Below are positions 11,686-22,433 of a DNA stretch of 64,000 bases, one piece after another (within the stretch, counting starts at the first letter, position 1; each line of letters opens with the position of its first letter). The stretch is from NCBI GenBank assembly GCA_958510825.1, contig OY294044.1, positions 84,924,895 to 84,988,894 of the forward strand. Reading direction: 5' to 3'. The DNA comes from Brachypterus glaber. Its lineage: Eukaryota > Arthropoda > Insecta > Coleoptera > Kateretidae. Below the pieces are notes generated by a model, which did no database searches, had not been told where the DNA came from, and was given only the letters and a program-made list of their open reading frames with translations. Made by a program: the position numbers and the translations under genes.

Positions 11686-14600
11686 TTGCTGAGGTGTGCA
11701 CTGCAGGCCACAGGCCACCTCATCAACCTGAACATATGCATCAGTCGCCAAAACCCCTAACTGTAAATAAAACTTTCTTATCTTGTAAATATATTGCCCC
11801 TAGTATAAATACCGTACCTAACAAAGATATTGTATCTATAAATACCGCCCCCTTACCTTGTAAATATAACGCCATTTATAGAAATGCCGTATCTATAAAA
11901 AATGCCGTACCTATGAAAAATACCGTAACTAATAAAAAATGTTTACCTACCGAAAATATTTTACCTACCGAAAATATTTTACTAACCGAAAATGTTTTAC
12001 CTATAGTTCCTACCGTATCTCATGATAAAGCCGTATGTATGAGTCGCGACGTACAAACGAAAAATCTTTTACCTATAGTCAAGTCTGACGAGACAAGACA
12101 TACCGTACCTAAAAATAATTATCGTTCCTTAAAAAATGATAACAAAAATACTGTATCTAAAAATACCTACCGTTCGTTTAAAAATACCGTATCGACTGAA
12201 AATAATTACCGCCCATTCAAAAATACCGTATCTGTAAATAATTACCGCCCCATTAAAAATACCGTATCTGAGAATAATTGCCTGCCAATTAAAAATGCCG
12301 TATATACAAATATTTCAGCAACACTGAAAAAGACAGTAAGTGGGAAAAATGCCGCGCACACAAACAATGCCGTACCTGCAATAAATTCTTCCTTATCTTC
12401 AAACAAACAAAATACCTTATCTAGTAAAATTAACTATACCTCAGAATCTTCTATTAAGTACCCTGTACAAAGTAGATTTAACTTATCTGATTGGAATCTT
12501 TGGCTTGCTACAGTGAAAGCATTTTATTCCAGTTCTAAAAATATTGCTGTATCTCCCATATTTTCACAAAAAGAAAACGATAACCGTCCTTATATAGATG
12601 TCGACATACTTGGTATAACAGTTCGTGGTTTGTTAGACTCAGGTTGTACAAATAGTTGCATAGGATCAGCCGGTCTTCCTATTATCGAAAAACTTGGTTT
12701 AAAAATCAATAAAAGTATGATTTCGAATGTTAACACAGCTGATGGCGCATCACAGTGTGTTACTGGTTTTGTTATATTACCTATCACAGTAGAGAATAAC
12801 TGTAAATTAATTAGAGCTTCTGTCGTACCTTCCCTAAAACATTCTTTTTATTTAGGAATAGATTTTTTTAAAAAATTTAAAATAACTATAGATTACAGAA
12901 ATAATACTTGGTCAACACCATGTACTACCGATAACTTAAAACAAAAATTTACCTTTCCCAATAATTTTTCTGAATTATGCAGTCTCGATAATTTAAATTT
13001 AGAAGATAAAATAAGGGCACAAAACGTTATCGATTCTTTTAGTGAAGTAACTAATGAAAATAAATTAGGCCTTACCGATAAAATTGTTTTTGAAATAGAC
13101 ACTGACAAAGAAAAACCTTTTAAACAAAAACAATATCCAATGTCACCTTACCTATTAGAAATACTTAATAAAGAACTGGATGAAATGTTGAAACTGGGTG
13201 TTGTCGAGGAATCTCAGTCAGGTTGGTGTTCTCCAGTCCTTCTGACAAAGAAAAAATCGGGTGAGTACAGATTTTGTTTTGACGGACGGAAACTAAATTC
13301 CATAACTAAAAAAGACTCGTATCCCCTTCCTCGTATCGATAGCATCCTAAACTCTCTGAAAGATGCAAAATACATTTCTTCCATAGACTTACGTAAAGCT
13401 TTTTGGCAAATACCTTTAGAAAAGTCTAGCAGAGAAAAAACTGCTTTTGCTGTTCCTGGCAGAGGTCTTTTTCATTTTAAAGTAATGCCATTTGGTCTTT
13501 GCAATTCAGCACAAAATCAACAAAGGCTTATGGATAAGTTATTTGGACCTAAGTTTTTTCCTCATATTTTTGTTTACCTTGATGATATTATCATTATCTC
13601 CAAAACTCTATCTGAACACATGAAATTACTTCATGAGGTTAAAGAATGTCTTAAGGATGCAAATCTTACCGTTAATCTTAATAAGTGTGAATTTTTTAAG
13701 ACTTCACTTAAATACCTTGGCTTTATAATTGATTCCGAAGGTTTACGTACCGACCCCGAAAAAGTTTCTGCAATGATAAATTATCCTCGTCCTTCCAATA
13801 CTACCGAAGTTAAAAGGTTTATAGGCTTGTGTTCTTGGTACCGTAGATTCATAAATCACTTTTCCACTATTGTTTCTCCTTTAAATGAGCTACTGAAGAC
13901 CAGGAAGAAAAAACAACCTATCCAATGGACACCTGAAGCGGAAAATTCTTTTATAAAGATAAAAGAAGCTTTAGTATCTTCCCCAATTCTCTGTAGTCCA
14001 AATTTCAACGAAGCTATGACCATTCAATGTGATGCGTCAGACCGTGGAATCGGTGGCTTAATTACACAGAATGTAGGTAATACTGAACGTGTTATTGCAT
14101 TTTGCAGCAGATCCTTATCGAAAGCAGAGAGAAATTATAGTGTTACTGAGCGTGAATGTCTCGCTGTTATCTTTTGTATCGATAAATTTAGAGGTTACAT
14201 CGAAGGTAGTCCTCATAAATTTACAGTAATTACCGATCACTATAGTTTGCTTTGGCTAAACAATATGAAGGAACCTACTGGTAAACTTGCCAGATGGAGT
14301 GTTAAACTAGCACAACACAATTTTGACCTAGTGCATCGAAAAGGGAAAGCACATATCGTACCTGATGCGTTGTCTAGAATTCCACATCCTGAGCAAGAAA
14401 TATCTGTTATTGACATTCCTGAAACTTCCTTTGATCCATGGTACATAGATCTGAAAAATAGTATCATAGAATCTCCCGATAAATATCCTCAATTTGATGT
14501 GAAGGATAACATTATCTATAAATTTGTATCTAATCAGCTTCCTATGAAAAGCAATATTCCGGAATGGAAAATTTTTGTCCCTAAATCTCTTCGAAAAAAA

Positions 14601-15689
14601 GTAATTGCTTCTTGTCACGATCCCTCGACTGCAAGTCATTTTGGTTTTCTAAAAACACTATATCGAGTGCAAGAGTTGTATATTTGGCCAAAAATTAGGC
14701 GAGATATAGCGAACTTTTGTAAAAATTGTCTAGTCTGTGGAGCACAGAAACCGTCTAATACAGCACGTGCTGGTTTGATGGGTTCTGAGAAAACTGTCGA
14801 TTACCCTTGGCAGGTAATAGCTGCAGATTTAATTGGTCCAATGACTCGCAGTAAAAAAGGCAATTCCTATATACTTGTTGTCTCGGATTGGTTAACTAAG
14901 TATACCCTTATCCATCCCTTACGTAAGGCTGTTGCCGCCCCAATAATTAAATTTATTGAAGAAGAAGTCTTTCTTGTTTTTGGAGTTTCACAATTTATAA
15001 CTGTAGATAATGGTCCTCAATTTGCCGGAAAAGAGTTTAAGAAACTTGCCGAAAAATATAAAGTTCAGAAGATTTGGTATACACCAAAATATCATGCCCA
15101 AGTGAACTTTGTAGAAAGGCAAAACAAAATTGTTGGTACTGCTATCCGCAGCTATGTGAAAGATCACAAAAATTGGGATCTTGAAATACCTAAAATCCAA
15201 TATGCCATTAACACTTCTGTTAATGAAGCAACTGGATATTCCCCGTGTTTCTTGAATTTTGGAAGAAACATACCTATAACTGGAAATTTCTACGGTAAAC
15301 TAAATAGTACCGAAGAAATAGAGTTACAAGCTGGAAATAGAGATAATCTTGTAGAAGATCTTGTACATCTCAAGGATATTTTCAGTGATGTAAAGAAGCA
15401 TATGCATGATTCGTATGTTAAGAATCAAAAAGCTTATAATTTACGTAAACGAGATGTTTCATTCTCAGTAGGTGACAAGGTATGGCGTAAGAATAAAATT
15501 CTATCTTCAGCCGCAAATAACTTTTCCAAAAAGTTGGCACCGAAGTTTATTTTATGTCAAGTCACAGAGAAACTATCTAAAACCGTTTATCGCTTAACTA
15601 ATGTAACAAACAAAACTGATGTTGGTACCTGGCACATCAAAGATTTAAAGCCGTACTATGGTTCTAACTCAGATGTTTCCGTTGGTTAG
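11670..15689 (+). CDS. pol: Pol polyprotein (protease, RT, RNase H, integrase)
   Basis: The frame has no ATG near its start and is open from 11670, so it is probably made as a Gag-Pol fusion by -1 frameshifting. Counting residues from 11694: 1-290 is a linker with degenerate KNTV/NNYRP repeats; an aspartic protease follows with DSG at 315; reverse transcriptase has a YLDD box at 628-631; RNase H begins with an Asp at about 780 (QCDASDRGIGG); integrase has an HH-CC zinc region, then catalytic Asp 1045, Asp 1105 and Glu 1141, a DD35E spacing. A C-terminal module (SVGDKVWRKNK to HIKDLKPYYG) resembles the GPY/F tail. Domain order PR-RT-RH-IN is that of Ty3/gypsy. The frame is intact, so the element may be active. 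There is no env after it. Confidence 0.95.
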   Translation, partial: GPGKLIAEVCTAGHRPPHQPEHMHQSPKPLTVNKTFLSCKYIAPSINTVPNKDIVSINTAPLPCKYNAIYRNAVSIKNAVPMKNTVTNKKCLPTENILPTENILLTENVLPIVPTVSHDKAVCMSRDVQTKNLLPIVKSDETRHTVPKNNYRSLKNDNKNTVSKNTYRSFKNTVSTENNYRPFKNTVSVNNYRPIKNTVSENNCLPIKNAVYTNISATLKKTVSGKNAAHTNNAVPAINSSLSSNKQNTLSSKINYTSESSIKYPVQSRFNLSDWNLWLATVKAFYSSSKNIAVSPIFSQKENDNRPYIDVDILGITVRGLLDSGCTNSCIGSAGLPIIEKLGLKINKSMISNVNTADGASQCVTGFVILPITVENNCKLIRASVVPSLKHSFYLGIDFFKKFKITIDYRNNTWSTPCTTDNLKQKFTFPNNFSELCSLDNLNLEDKIRAQNVIDSFSEVTNENKLGLTDKIVFEIDTDKEKPFKQKQYPMSPYLLEILNKELDEMLKLGVVEESQSGWCSPVLLTKKKSGEYRFCFDGRKLNSITKKDSYPLPRIDSILNSLKDAKYISSIDLRKAFWQIPLEKSSREKTAFAVPGRGLFHFKVMPFGLCNSAQNQQRLMDKLFGPKFFPHIFVYLDDIIIISKTLSEHMKLLHEVKECLKDANLTVNLNKCEFFKTSLKYLGFIIDSEGLRTDPEKVSAMINYPRPSNTTEVKRFIGLCSWYRRFINHFSTIVSPLNELLKTRKKKQPIQWTPEAENSFIKIKEALVSSPILCSPNFNEAMTIQCDASDRGIGGLITQNVGNTERVIAFCSRSLSKAERNYSVTERECLAVIFCIDKFRGYIEGSPHKFTVITDHYSLLWLNNMKEPTGKLARWSVKLAQHNFDLVHRKGKAHIVPDALSRIPHPEQEISVIDIPETSFDPWYIDLKNSIIESPDKYPQFDVKDNIIYKFVSNQLPMKSNIPEWKIFVPKSLRKKVIASCHDPSTASHFGFLKTLYRVQELYIWPKIRRDIANFCKNCLVCGAQKPSNTARAGLMGSEKTVDYPWQVIAADLIGPMTRSKKGNSYILVVSDWLTKYTLIHPLRKAVAAPIIKFIEEEVFLVFGVSQFITVDNGPQFAGKEFKKLAEKYKVQKIWYTPKYHAQVNFVERQNKIVGTAIRSYVKDHKNWDLEIPKIQYAINTSVNEATGYSPCFLNFGRNIPITGNFYGKLNSTEEIELQAGNRDNLVEDLVHLKDIFSDVKKHMHDSYVKNQKAYNLRKRDVSFSVGDKVWRKNKILSSAANNFSKKLAPKFILCQVTEKLSKTVYRLTNVTNKTDVGTWHIKDLKPYYGSNSDVSVG
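11676..11722 (+). promoter_or_regulatory. -1 ribosomal frameshift signal at the gag-pol overlap
   Basis: The last gag codons before the stop read G GGA AAC TAA. GGGAAAC (11676-11682) fits the X XXY YYZ slippery heptamer in the gag frame. After a 7-nt spacer, TGAGGTG (11690-11696) pairs perfectly with CACCTCA (11716-11722), and GGCC repeats inside the loop could extend the fold. The pol frame is -1 relative to gag and is open from 11670, so a one-base slip joins gag to pol. Heptamer, spacer and stem all match the known design of retroviral and retrotransposon signals; function is inferred. Confidence 0.85.
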
Positions 15690-16087
15690 TTAAAAGCTTT
15701 GTATATACCTAGGTTAATTAGTTTTTAGTATCTTTAACTTTATCTTTATCTTAAATTAGTTTTAGTTTTCTAAATGGTTCCTGATTCTAGAAGTGATTTA
15801 GATGTATAAACTTTCCCGATTTTGTCGATCATTTGATGATCAAACCCCGATTGTGACGAACTTAAACATAAATTGTTATATATAGTTCTCGATTGTGTCT
15901 CCTATCTGGACGTTTTGTACGCGTAAGATACTACCCATCAAATATCATTTACTATATAGAATCATGGACTATTTACAATATACACCCTTCAATTTTTTTT
16001 GAAATTGTTTTTTAGTTAATTGTCTGATATTTAATTATCGCAAAAAAATTAAACTGGGTTTAATTTTTCTTTTTCGGAGAGGGGTGG
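15690..16087 (+). other. 3' untranslated region and polypurine tract
   Basis: About 400 bp with no open frame, ending in GGAGAGGGGTGG (16076-16087) directly before the TGTAGAAATT start of the second LTR. A purine run in that exact place is the usual plus-strand primer of LTR elements. The absence of a third open frame shows that this element has no envelope gene. Confidence 0.8.
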
Positions 16088-18310
16088 TGTAGAAATTGAA
16101 AATTTCTACTTTATTTTTCTTAATTTTTATTATCGTATAAATACCTTTAGATTATTATAGCACATAATACAGATTATCTTTGTCTGAATAAGGCACAACA
16201 TTGTTTTTTGGATAAATAACTTTCTTCGTTTATCGAAACCCATATTTTGATGCAATTCACTTATGTGGTTATATATTCTGTTGTTAATGTTTCATATTGT
16301 TCCAATAGATGTTTCACACTAAGTTCTACCTAAAAATAATGAACATGTGTCTTAGAATATTTGTTTTTGATAATTTTATGGCTATATTCTTGAAATTAAA
16401 AATATGTATTTTTGATTTATTGATCCATATCTTTTTGCTAAATTAGGTTAATGTATTTCTATTAATAGATAATTAACATTAATACAAAGATATCTCACCT
16501 TTCTATTCCATAGTTATTGAGAAATTAAGGTTTCTCTAATATTTTTCATATCGTGTTTTTTTTGTTATTATGTCTCCGATAGATGTAATACTTTCACAAA
16601 TGATTGGAGCACACATATAATAAAGATACTTTATTTTTATCTCTGATTATTAAATTAAATAACTTTTGTAATGTTTTTAATTTCAATTTTTAGGTTATAA
16701 ATGTCAAAAGGTCATATCAACAGTGTTGCCGTGGTTTATCGGTTATCTCTCACATTTTTGTGGATCGATGAATTCCGTCCGGTTACATGATGTAAACGGT
16801 GTGGTTACGTCATTTCCTATCTCTTAAAATTATCGTTGGATGTTATTGGTTGTTATTTTCCATTATTAAGTAATATACCATAACATATTCTCTGTAATAC
16901 CATTTATTATCTTTCTAAAAATATGTATTTTTTTTAAAAAATATACATCCGACAACGTCGCAAAAATTTCGGATAAAGCGCAAAAAACCTGATGCGTAGT
17001 AGGCGGCGTGACATTTTGCTCTTCGAGTCTGAATTCTAGCATTCATGTTTCGAATTTTCTTTTAGTGATTTTAATTATCTAATTAGGTAAGGAAATTTCT
17101 TTTTAAATTATCCTTTATCAAGCTCTTTACAATTTGTGAAATTCACTTTGTGTTTCTCTTAATTTTTAGATGTACAATGAGTCCATTGATTTGGCCATGT
17201 GCGTACGTGTCTAAGAAGAATCCCTTAAAATAAGGTAACTGGTTTTTCTTTAAATTATTTCCTTTTGTATTGATCGTAAATTGTTGCTCTATGAGTTATA
17301 TTAGAAGAAACATGTAATTAATACCTGTTTTTCTAATAGGGTTCTTCGTATGGATATCTTCGTACAGATATTAGAAGATATCTGCCCATGTGGTATATTT
17401 GAGGTTATCTCCTGTATGAATCACGTCATGCATATCGTTTTCCCATCCACCAGGTGATGCCATGTTGTTCATCGAGTTCCAAAATAAGCAACTACCAAAC
17501 ATAGGTATGAGTTCCTATCACGATGAAGAAGTCATAACCTACCACCTATCTGTGCAGTTCTTGGTGAAACCGATGAGAACGTAGTATTGTCTGTGTCCAA
17601 TGTTAGGTAACACTTTACCTCAATAACACGTGAGTTTCGAAGACTATATCGTACCTCCTATCGACATATCTTTTTAAAAAACAACTTTAATTTTTCTATT
17701 GAAACGCATGGAGCGTTTAAGTTTATTATTATCGTAACTATTTAAATAAGTGCTTAACACATATTTTCAATTAATCGCATTTTATAATTTTTTTATTACA
17801 TTTAAGTAAGTTTACCTGTGTGTAACCCAAAACATATATATATGTATATATATATTTGTGAACCTCGAATAACGTTATTCAAGAGTATATTTATTTTGTA
17901 CTTTTCCACAGCAGATTATTATTATTATAACAGGTAAACCAAAAACATTTCTCTTATTTTAATACCTATCCCTCAAAGTTAATAGTTAATCTAAAAAGTA
18001 TACTAATACTCACCAATAATGGTTGATTTTTAGATCATTTATCAATCATTAAAATAATATCCATTGTAGTGTACGATGATCTTGGCGCCCATATCAACAA
18101 TCTATCTGTAAGTATTTCTAACCGTTTATAACCCACAACCCTGCTCGCCGATGAAAAGCTGCCGTTGCAAGTGTGACTTGGGTTTTCTTTTAATCCGAAA
18201 TTTATCTAATTTCTTTTGTTCGTAACTTTATCTTTGTATCTTACCAGTATTAATTTTTGACTAATGCTCAATTTTCCTATAAATATCAGATTAGGGAAAA
18301 CCTGCTAGTT
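16088..18310 (+). repeat. Second (3') LTR of the gypsy element
   Basis: Near-identical to 6840-9065; I noticed a C/A difference at base 6 and one in the GATGTTTC-T/A-CAC segment. It is missing its last two bases: the end reads CTGCTAGTTA and then runs straight into the inverted leader. The short shared TTA at the junction suggests joining by microhomology. It serves as the 3' LTR of the first unit and stands where a 5' LTR of the second unit would be. Confidence 0.9.
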
Positions 18311-18640
18311 AAAAATAGTTATTTACACTAGTAGTAATACTAGCATATATTTGCGATTATGTACTGCACTGTACACAACCAAAGGAAAATTATTTATTTT
18401 TTTTTTTGAAAAAAATAATATTTCAGAAAAAAAATTCAGAAAAAAATATAGCAAAAAAAATAGTAAGTTTAACTTGCCATTCTAAACCAACCTCAAAGTT
18501 AAAGTTTTTTTTTTTTTTTTTTTAAATCAATCTAAATGTAAGTAAAAGAAAAGTAGGTAAAAGATAGTTATTTTGCTAAATATGCAAAAAAAATTCGGAA
18601 ATTCGATATCTAACACGTTAAGGGCGCCATTATGTAACTA
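18311..18640 (-). repeat. Inverted copy of the LTR end and leader
   Basis: This stretch is the reverse complement of about 9058-9380, including the last LTR bases and the primer-binding site. A poly-A tract of the leader appears here as a longer poly-T run (about 18506-18523). Its right end reads GTAACTA (18634-18640), which is shared by the inverted LTR end and by pol at 13047-13053, so the junction to pol lies within a 7-bp microhomology. Confidence 0.9.
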
Positions 18641-21276
18641 ATGAAAATAAATTAGGCCTTACCGATAAAATTGTTTTTGAAATAGACACTGACAAAGAAA
18701 AACCGTTTAAACAAAAACAATATCCAATGTCACCTTACCTATTAGAAATACTTAATAAAGAACTGGATGAAATGTTGAAACTGGGTGTTGTCGAGGAATC
18801 TCAGTCAGGTTGGTGTTCTCCAGTCCTTCTGACAAAGAAAAAATCGGGTGAGTACAGATTTTGTTTTGACGGACGGAAACTAAATTCCATAACTAAAAAA
18901 GACTCGTATCCCCTTCCTCGTATCGATACCATCCTAAACTCTCTGAAAGATGCAAAATACATTTCTTCCATAGATTTACGTAAAGCTTTTTGGCAAATAC
19001 CTTTAGAAAAGTCTAGCAGAGAAAAAACTGCTTTTGCTGTTCCTGGCAGAGGTCTTTTTCATTTTAAAGTAATGCCATTTGGTCTTTGCAATTCAGCACA
19101 AAATCAACAAAGGCTTATGGATAAGTTATTTGGACCTAAGTTTTTTCCTCATATTTTTGTTTACCTTGATGATATTATCATTATCTCCAAAACTCTATCT
19201 GAACACATGAAATTACTTCATGAGGTTAAAGAATGTCTTAAGGATGCAAATCTTACCGTTAATCTTAATAAGTGTGAATTTTTTAAGACTTCACTTAAAT
19301 ACCTTGGCTTTATAATTGATTCCGAAGGTTTACGTACCGACCCCGAAAAAGTTTCTGCAATGATAAATTATCCTCGTCCTTCCAATACTACCGAAGTTAA
19401 AAGGTTTATAGGCTTGTGTTCTTGGTACCGTAGATTCATAAATCACTTTTCCACTATTGTTTCTCCTTTAAATGAGCTACTGAAGACCAGGAAGAAAAAA
19501 CAACCTATCCAATGGACACCTGAAGCGGAAAATTCTTTTATAAAGATAAAAGAAGCTTTAGTATCTTCCCCAATTCTCTGTAGTCCAAATTTCAACGAAG
19601 CTATGACCATTCAATGTGATGCGTCAGACCGTGGAATCGGTGGCTTAATTACACAGAATGTAGGTAATACTGAACGTGTTATTGCATTTTGCAGCAGATC
19701 CTTATCGAAAGCAGAGAGAAATTATAGTGTTACTGAGCGTGAATGTCTCGCTGTTATCTTTTGTATCGATAAATTTAGAGGTTACATCGAAGGTAGTCCT
19801 CATAAATTTACAGTAATTACCGATCACTATAGTTTGCTTTGGCTAAACAATATGAAGGAACCTACTGGTAAACTTGCCAGATGGAGTGTTAAACTAGCAC
19901 AACACAATTTTGACCTAGTGCATCGAAAAGGGAAAGCACATATCGTACCTGATGCGTTGTCTAGAATTCCACATCCTGAGCAAGAAATATCTGTTATTGA
20001 CATTCCTGAAACTTCCTTTGATCCATGGTACATAGATCTGAAAAATAGTATCATAGAATCTCCCGATAAATATCCTCAATTTGATGTGAAGGATAACATT
20101 ATCTATAAATTTGTATCTAATCAGCTTCCTATGAAAAGCAATATTCCGGAATGGAAAATTTTTGTCCCTAAATCTCTTCGAAAAAAAGTAATTGCTTCTT
20201 GTCACGATCCCTCGACTGCAAGTCATTTTGGTTTTCTAAAAACACTATATCGAGTGCAAGAGTTGTATATTTGGCCAAAAATTAGGCGAGATATAGCGAA
20301 CTTTTGTAAAAATTGTCTAGTCTGTGGAGCACAGAAACCGTCTAATACAGCACGTGCTGGTTTGATGGGTTCTGAGAAAACTGTCGATTACCCTTGGCAG
20401 GTAATAGCTGCAGATTTAATTGGTCCAATGACTCGCAGTAAAAAAGGCAATTCCTATATACTTGTTGTCTCGGATTGGTTAACTAAGTATACCCTTATCC
20501 ATCCCTTACGTAAGGCTGTTGCCGCCCCAATAATTAAATTTATTGAAGAAGAAGTCTTTCTTGTTTTTGGAGTTTCACAATTTATAACTGTAGATAATGG
20601 TCCTCAATTTGCCGGAAAAGAGTTTAAGAAACTTGCCGAAAAATATAAAGTTCAGAAGATTTGGTATACACCAAAATATCATGCCCAAGTGAACTTTGTA
20701 GAAAGGCAAAACAAAATTGTTGGTACTGCTATCCGCAGCTATGTGAAAGATCACAAAAATTGGGATCTTGAAATACCTAAAATCCAATATGCCATTAACA
20801 CTTCTGTTAATGAAGCAACTGGATATTCCCCGTGTTTCTTGAATTTTGGAAGAAACATACCTATAACTGGAAATTTCTACGGCAAACTAAATAGTACCGA
20901 AGAAATAGAGTTACAAGCTGGAAATAGAGATAATCTTGTAGAAGATCTTGTACATCTCAAGGATATTTTCAGTGATGTAAAGAAGCATATGCATGATTCG
21001 TATGTTAAGAATCAAAAAGCTTATAATTTACGTAAACGAGATGTTTCATTCTCAGTAGGTGACAAGGTATGGCGTAAGAATAAAATTCTATCTTCAGCCG
21101 CAAATAACTTTTCCAAAAAGTTGGCACCGAAGTTTATTTTATGTCAAGTCACAGAGAAACTATCTAAAACCGTTTATCGTTTAACTAATGTAACAAACAA
21201 AACTGATGTTGGTACCTGGCACATCAAAGATTTAAAGCCGTACTATGGTTCTAACTCAGATGTTTCCGTTGGTTAG
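18634..21276 (+). pseudogene. Second pol copy, 5'-truncated (RT-RNase H-integrase)
   Basis: Homologous to 13047-15689 with about five base differences, one of which changes Ser to Thr in the IDSIL motif. It starts after the protease, so it lacks gag, the frameshift site, the linker and the protease. The reverse transcriptase, RNase H and DD35E integrase motifs are intact. The first Met in frame is at 18727; upstream the frame is open only to 18622. With no known leader, start or frameshift signal it is unlikely to give a normal product, although the uninterrupted frame shows that it is recent. It is a piece of the same insertion, not an independent gene. Confidence 0.9.
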
Positions 21277-21503
21277 TTAAAAGCTTTGTATATACCTAGG
21301 TTAATTAGTTTTTAGTATCTTTAACTTTATCTTTATCTTAAATTAGTTTTAGTTTTCTAAATGGTTCCTGATTCTAGAAGTGATTTAGATGTATAAACTT
21401 TCCCGATTTTGTCGATCATTTGATGATCAAACCCCGATTGTGACGAACTTAAACATAAATTGTTATATATAGTTCTCGATTGTGTCTCCTATCTGGACGT
21501 TTT
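21277..21503 (+). other. Truncated 3' end of the second retroelement unit
   Basis: Matches 15690-15916 and then stops abruptly at TGGACGTTTTGT, about 170 bp short of the polypurine tract. The following TATACAATGGTATATTAC is target DNA, matching the tandem-repeat unit at about 6405. Confidence 0.88.
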
Positions 21504-21790
21504 GTTATACAATGGTATATTACTCTTGCTATTTTTAAGTTGAGAAGCGTTTTCTTCGGAAACTAAAAGAGATAATCAATTTTTGCAAAAAAAACAGTTT
21601 AAATAAGACAACAGTATCTATAAAAAGTACCTTAAAATTAAATCCACCCCTACAACCCCTTCTACAACTTAACCCCAACTTTATTTTTTTAAATAGCAAC
21701 CCTATATTTTTTTGGTTGCTTTGGATACACTTTGAGCTTGCAAATACAATCGTTATTATAATTGCTACTTTTGAGTTTTAGAAGTAGTAA
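21504..21790. repeat. Rest of interrupted tandem unit 2, then unit 3
   Basis: 21504-21545 continues the unit broken at 6839. From about 21550 a further unit repeats the GAAACTAAAAGAGATAATCA start, the C-rich block and the TTGAGCTTGCAAATACAAT segment seen at 6215-6460 and 6640-6839. Confidence 0.65.
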
Positions 21791-21837
21791 AAAAGTTAAA
21801 AAAAAAAATTGCATCTCATCTATATTTAGGCAGTGTT

Positions 21838-22433
21838 TTTTTAAATTCCTGATAATAACGATCAATAGGTTCGAAATTTAAAATTTTATAATTAATAGCC
21901 GAAGCGTGGGCGAATAAAATTTAATGTTTGAATTTATTATGGATCATATGATATCGAAATCATAATAAAAATTTATGAATTTCTTTGTTTTTTTTTTGAA
22001 TTTCTAACGATAACTATCAATATTAACCGAAACATGAAATTGTATACGGCCTGTGACACTTGCGTGATCAACACAAATATTTTTTTTGATGCCTCAATCT
22101 TCAAAATCGTCCGAGTAGTTTAGGTTATAGAGGGGAACAAGCTTGCTAAACACCTTAAAAATCCTCGTTCCGCGATCAGCAAGGAGGGTAAAAAGCAACA
22201 AGAGTAAATGTAAATTTTTGCGTTGCTATAGTCGCTTTGAAAAAGAACAAAAGTTTTTAAATCTTCTTAAAGAACAAAAGTTTATTTACTGACACACGTT
22301 ATATATGCGTTTTTTTACTTTTTTATTTTTAAGGTCACCTAATGCCCCTTAGGGGCATTTAACAAGGGCCATACTTTAGCGGCTTTTTAAAGAAAATATG
22401 ACAAAATGATTAAAAGCGTATTTCGCTCCACCC
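21838..22433. repeat. Right inverted arm of the split long-TIR element
   Basis: Reverse complement of 5588-6190 with scattered substitutions and small indels. It ends CCACCC followed by TAA, mirroring TAA-GGGTGG on the left. Divergence between the arms is far greater than between the two retroelement LTRs, so the DNA element is the older of the two. Confidence 0.75.

Larger units (their letters stand above)
6840..21503 (+). mobile_element. Composite Ty3/gypsy LTR retrotransposon
   Basis: A single insertion of about 14.7 kb inside a tandem-repeat unit. Order: 5' LTR (6840-9065), leader with primer-binding site, gag, pol, polypurine tract, second LTR (16088-18310), an inverted copy of the leader (18311-18640), a second pol lacking its first ~450 codons (18634-21276), and a truncated 3' untranslated region ending at 21503. 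No third LTR follows. The two LTRs differ at only a couple of sites by eye, and the two pol copies at about five sites, so the structure is young. Comparison with the neighbouring repeat units shows that only about 5 bp of target is missing between the flanks and that there is no target duplication. The first unit alone (6840-18310) looks like a complete autonomous element without env. Confidence 0.9.

Noticed and set aside
15690..16087. Search for an env gene after pol
   Set aside because: Only about 400 bp remain before the LTR and no long frame exists there.
18300..18700. Idea that the second unit is simply a second full element in tandem sharing one LTR
   Set aside because: The leader is inverted, gag and the start of pol are absent, and no closing LTR exists, so simple LTR-mediated tandem formation does not fit.
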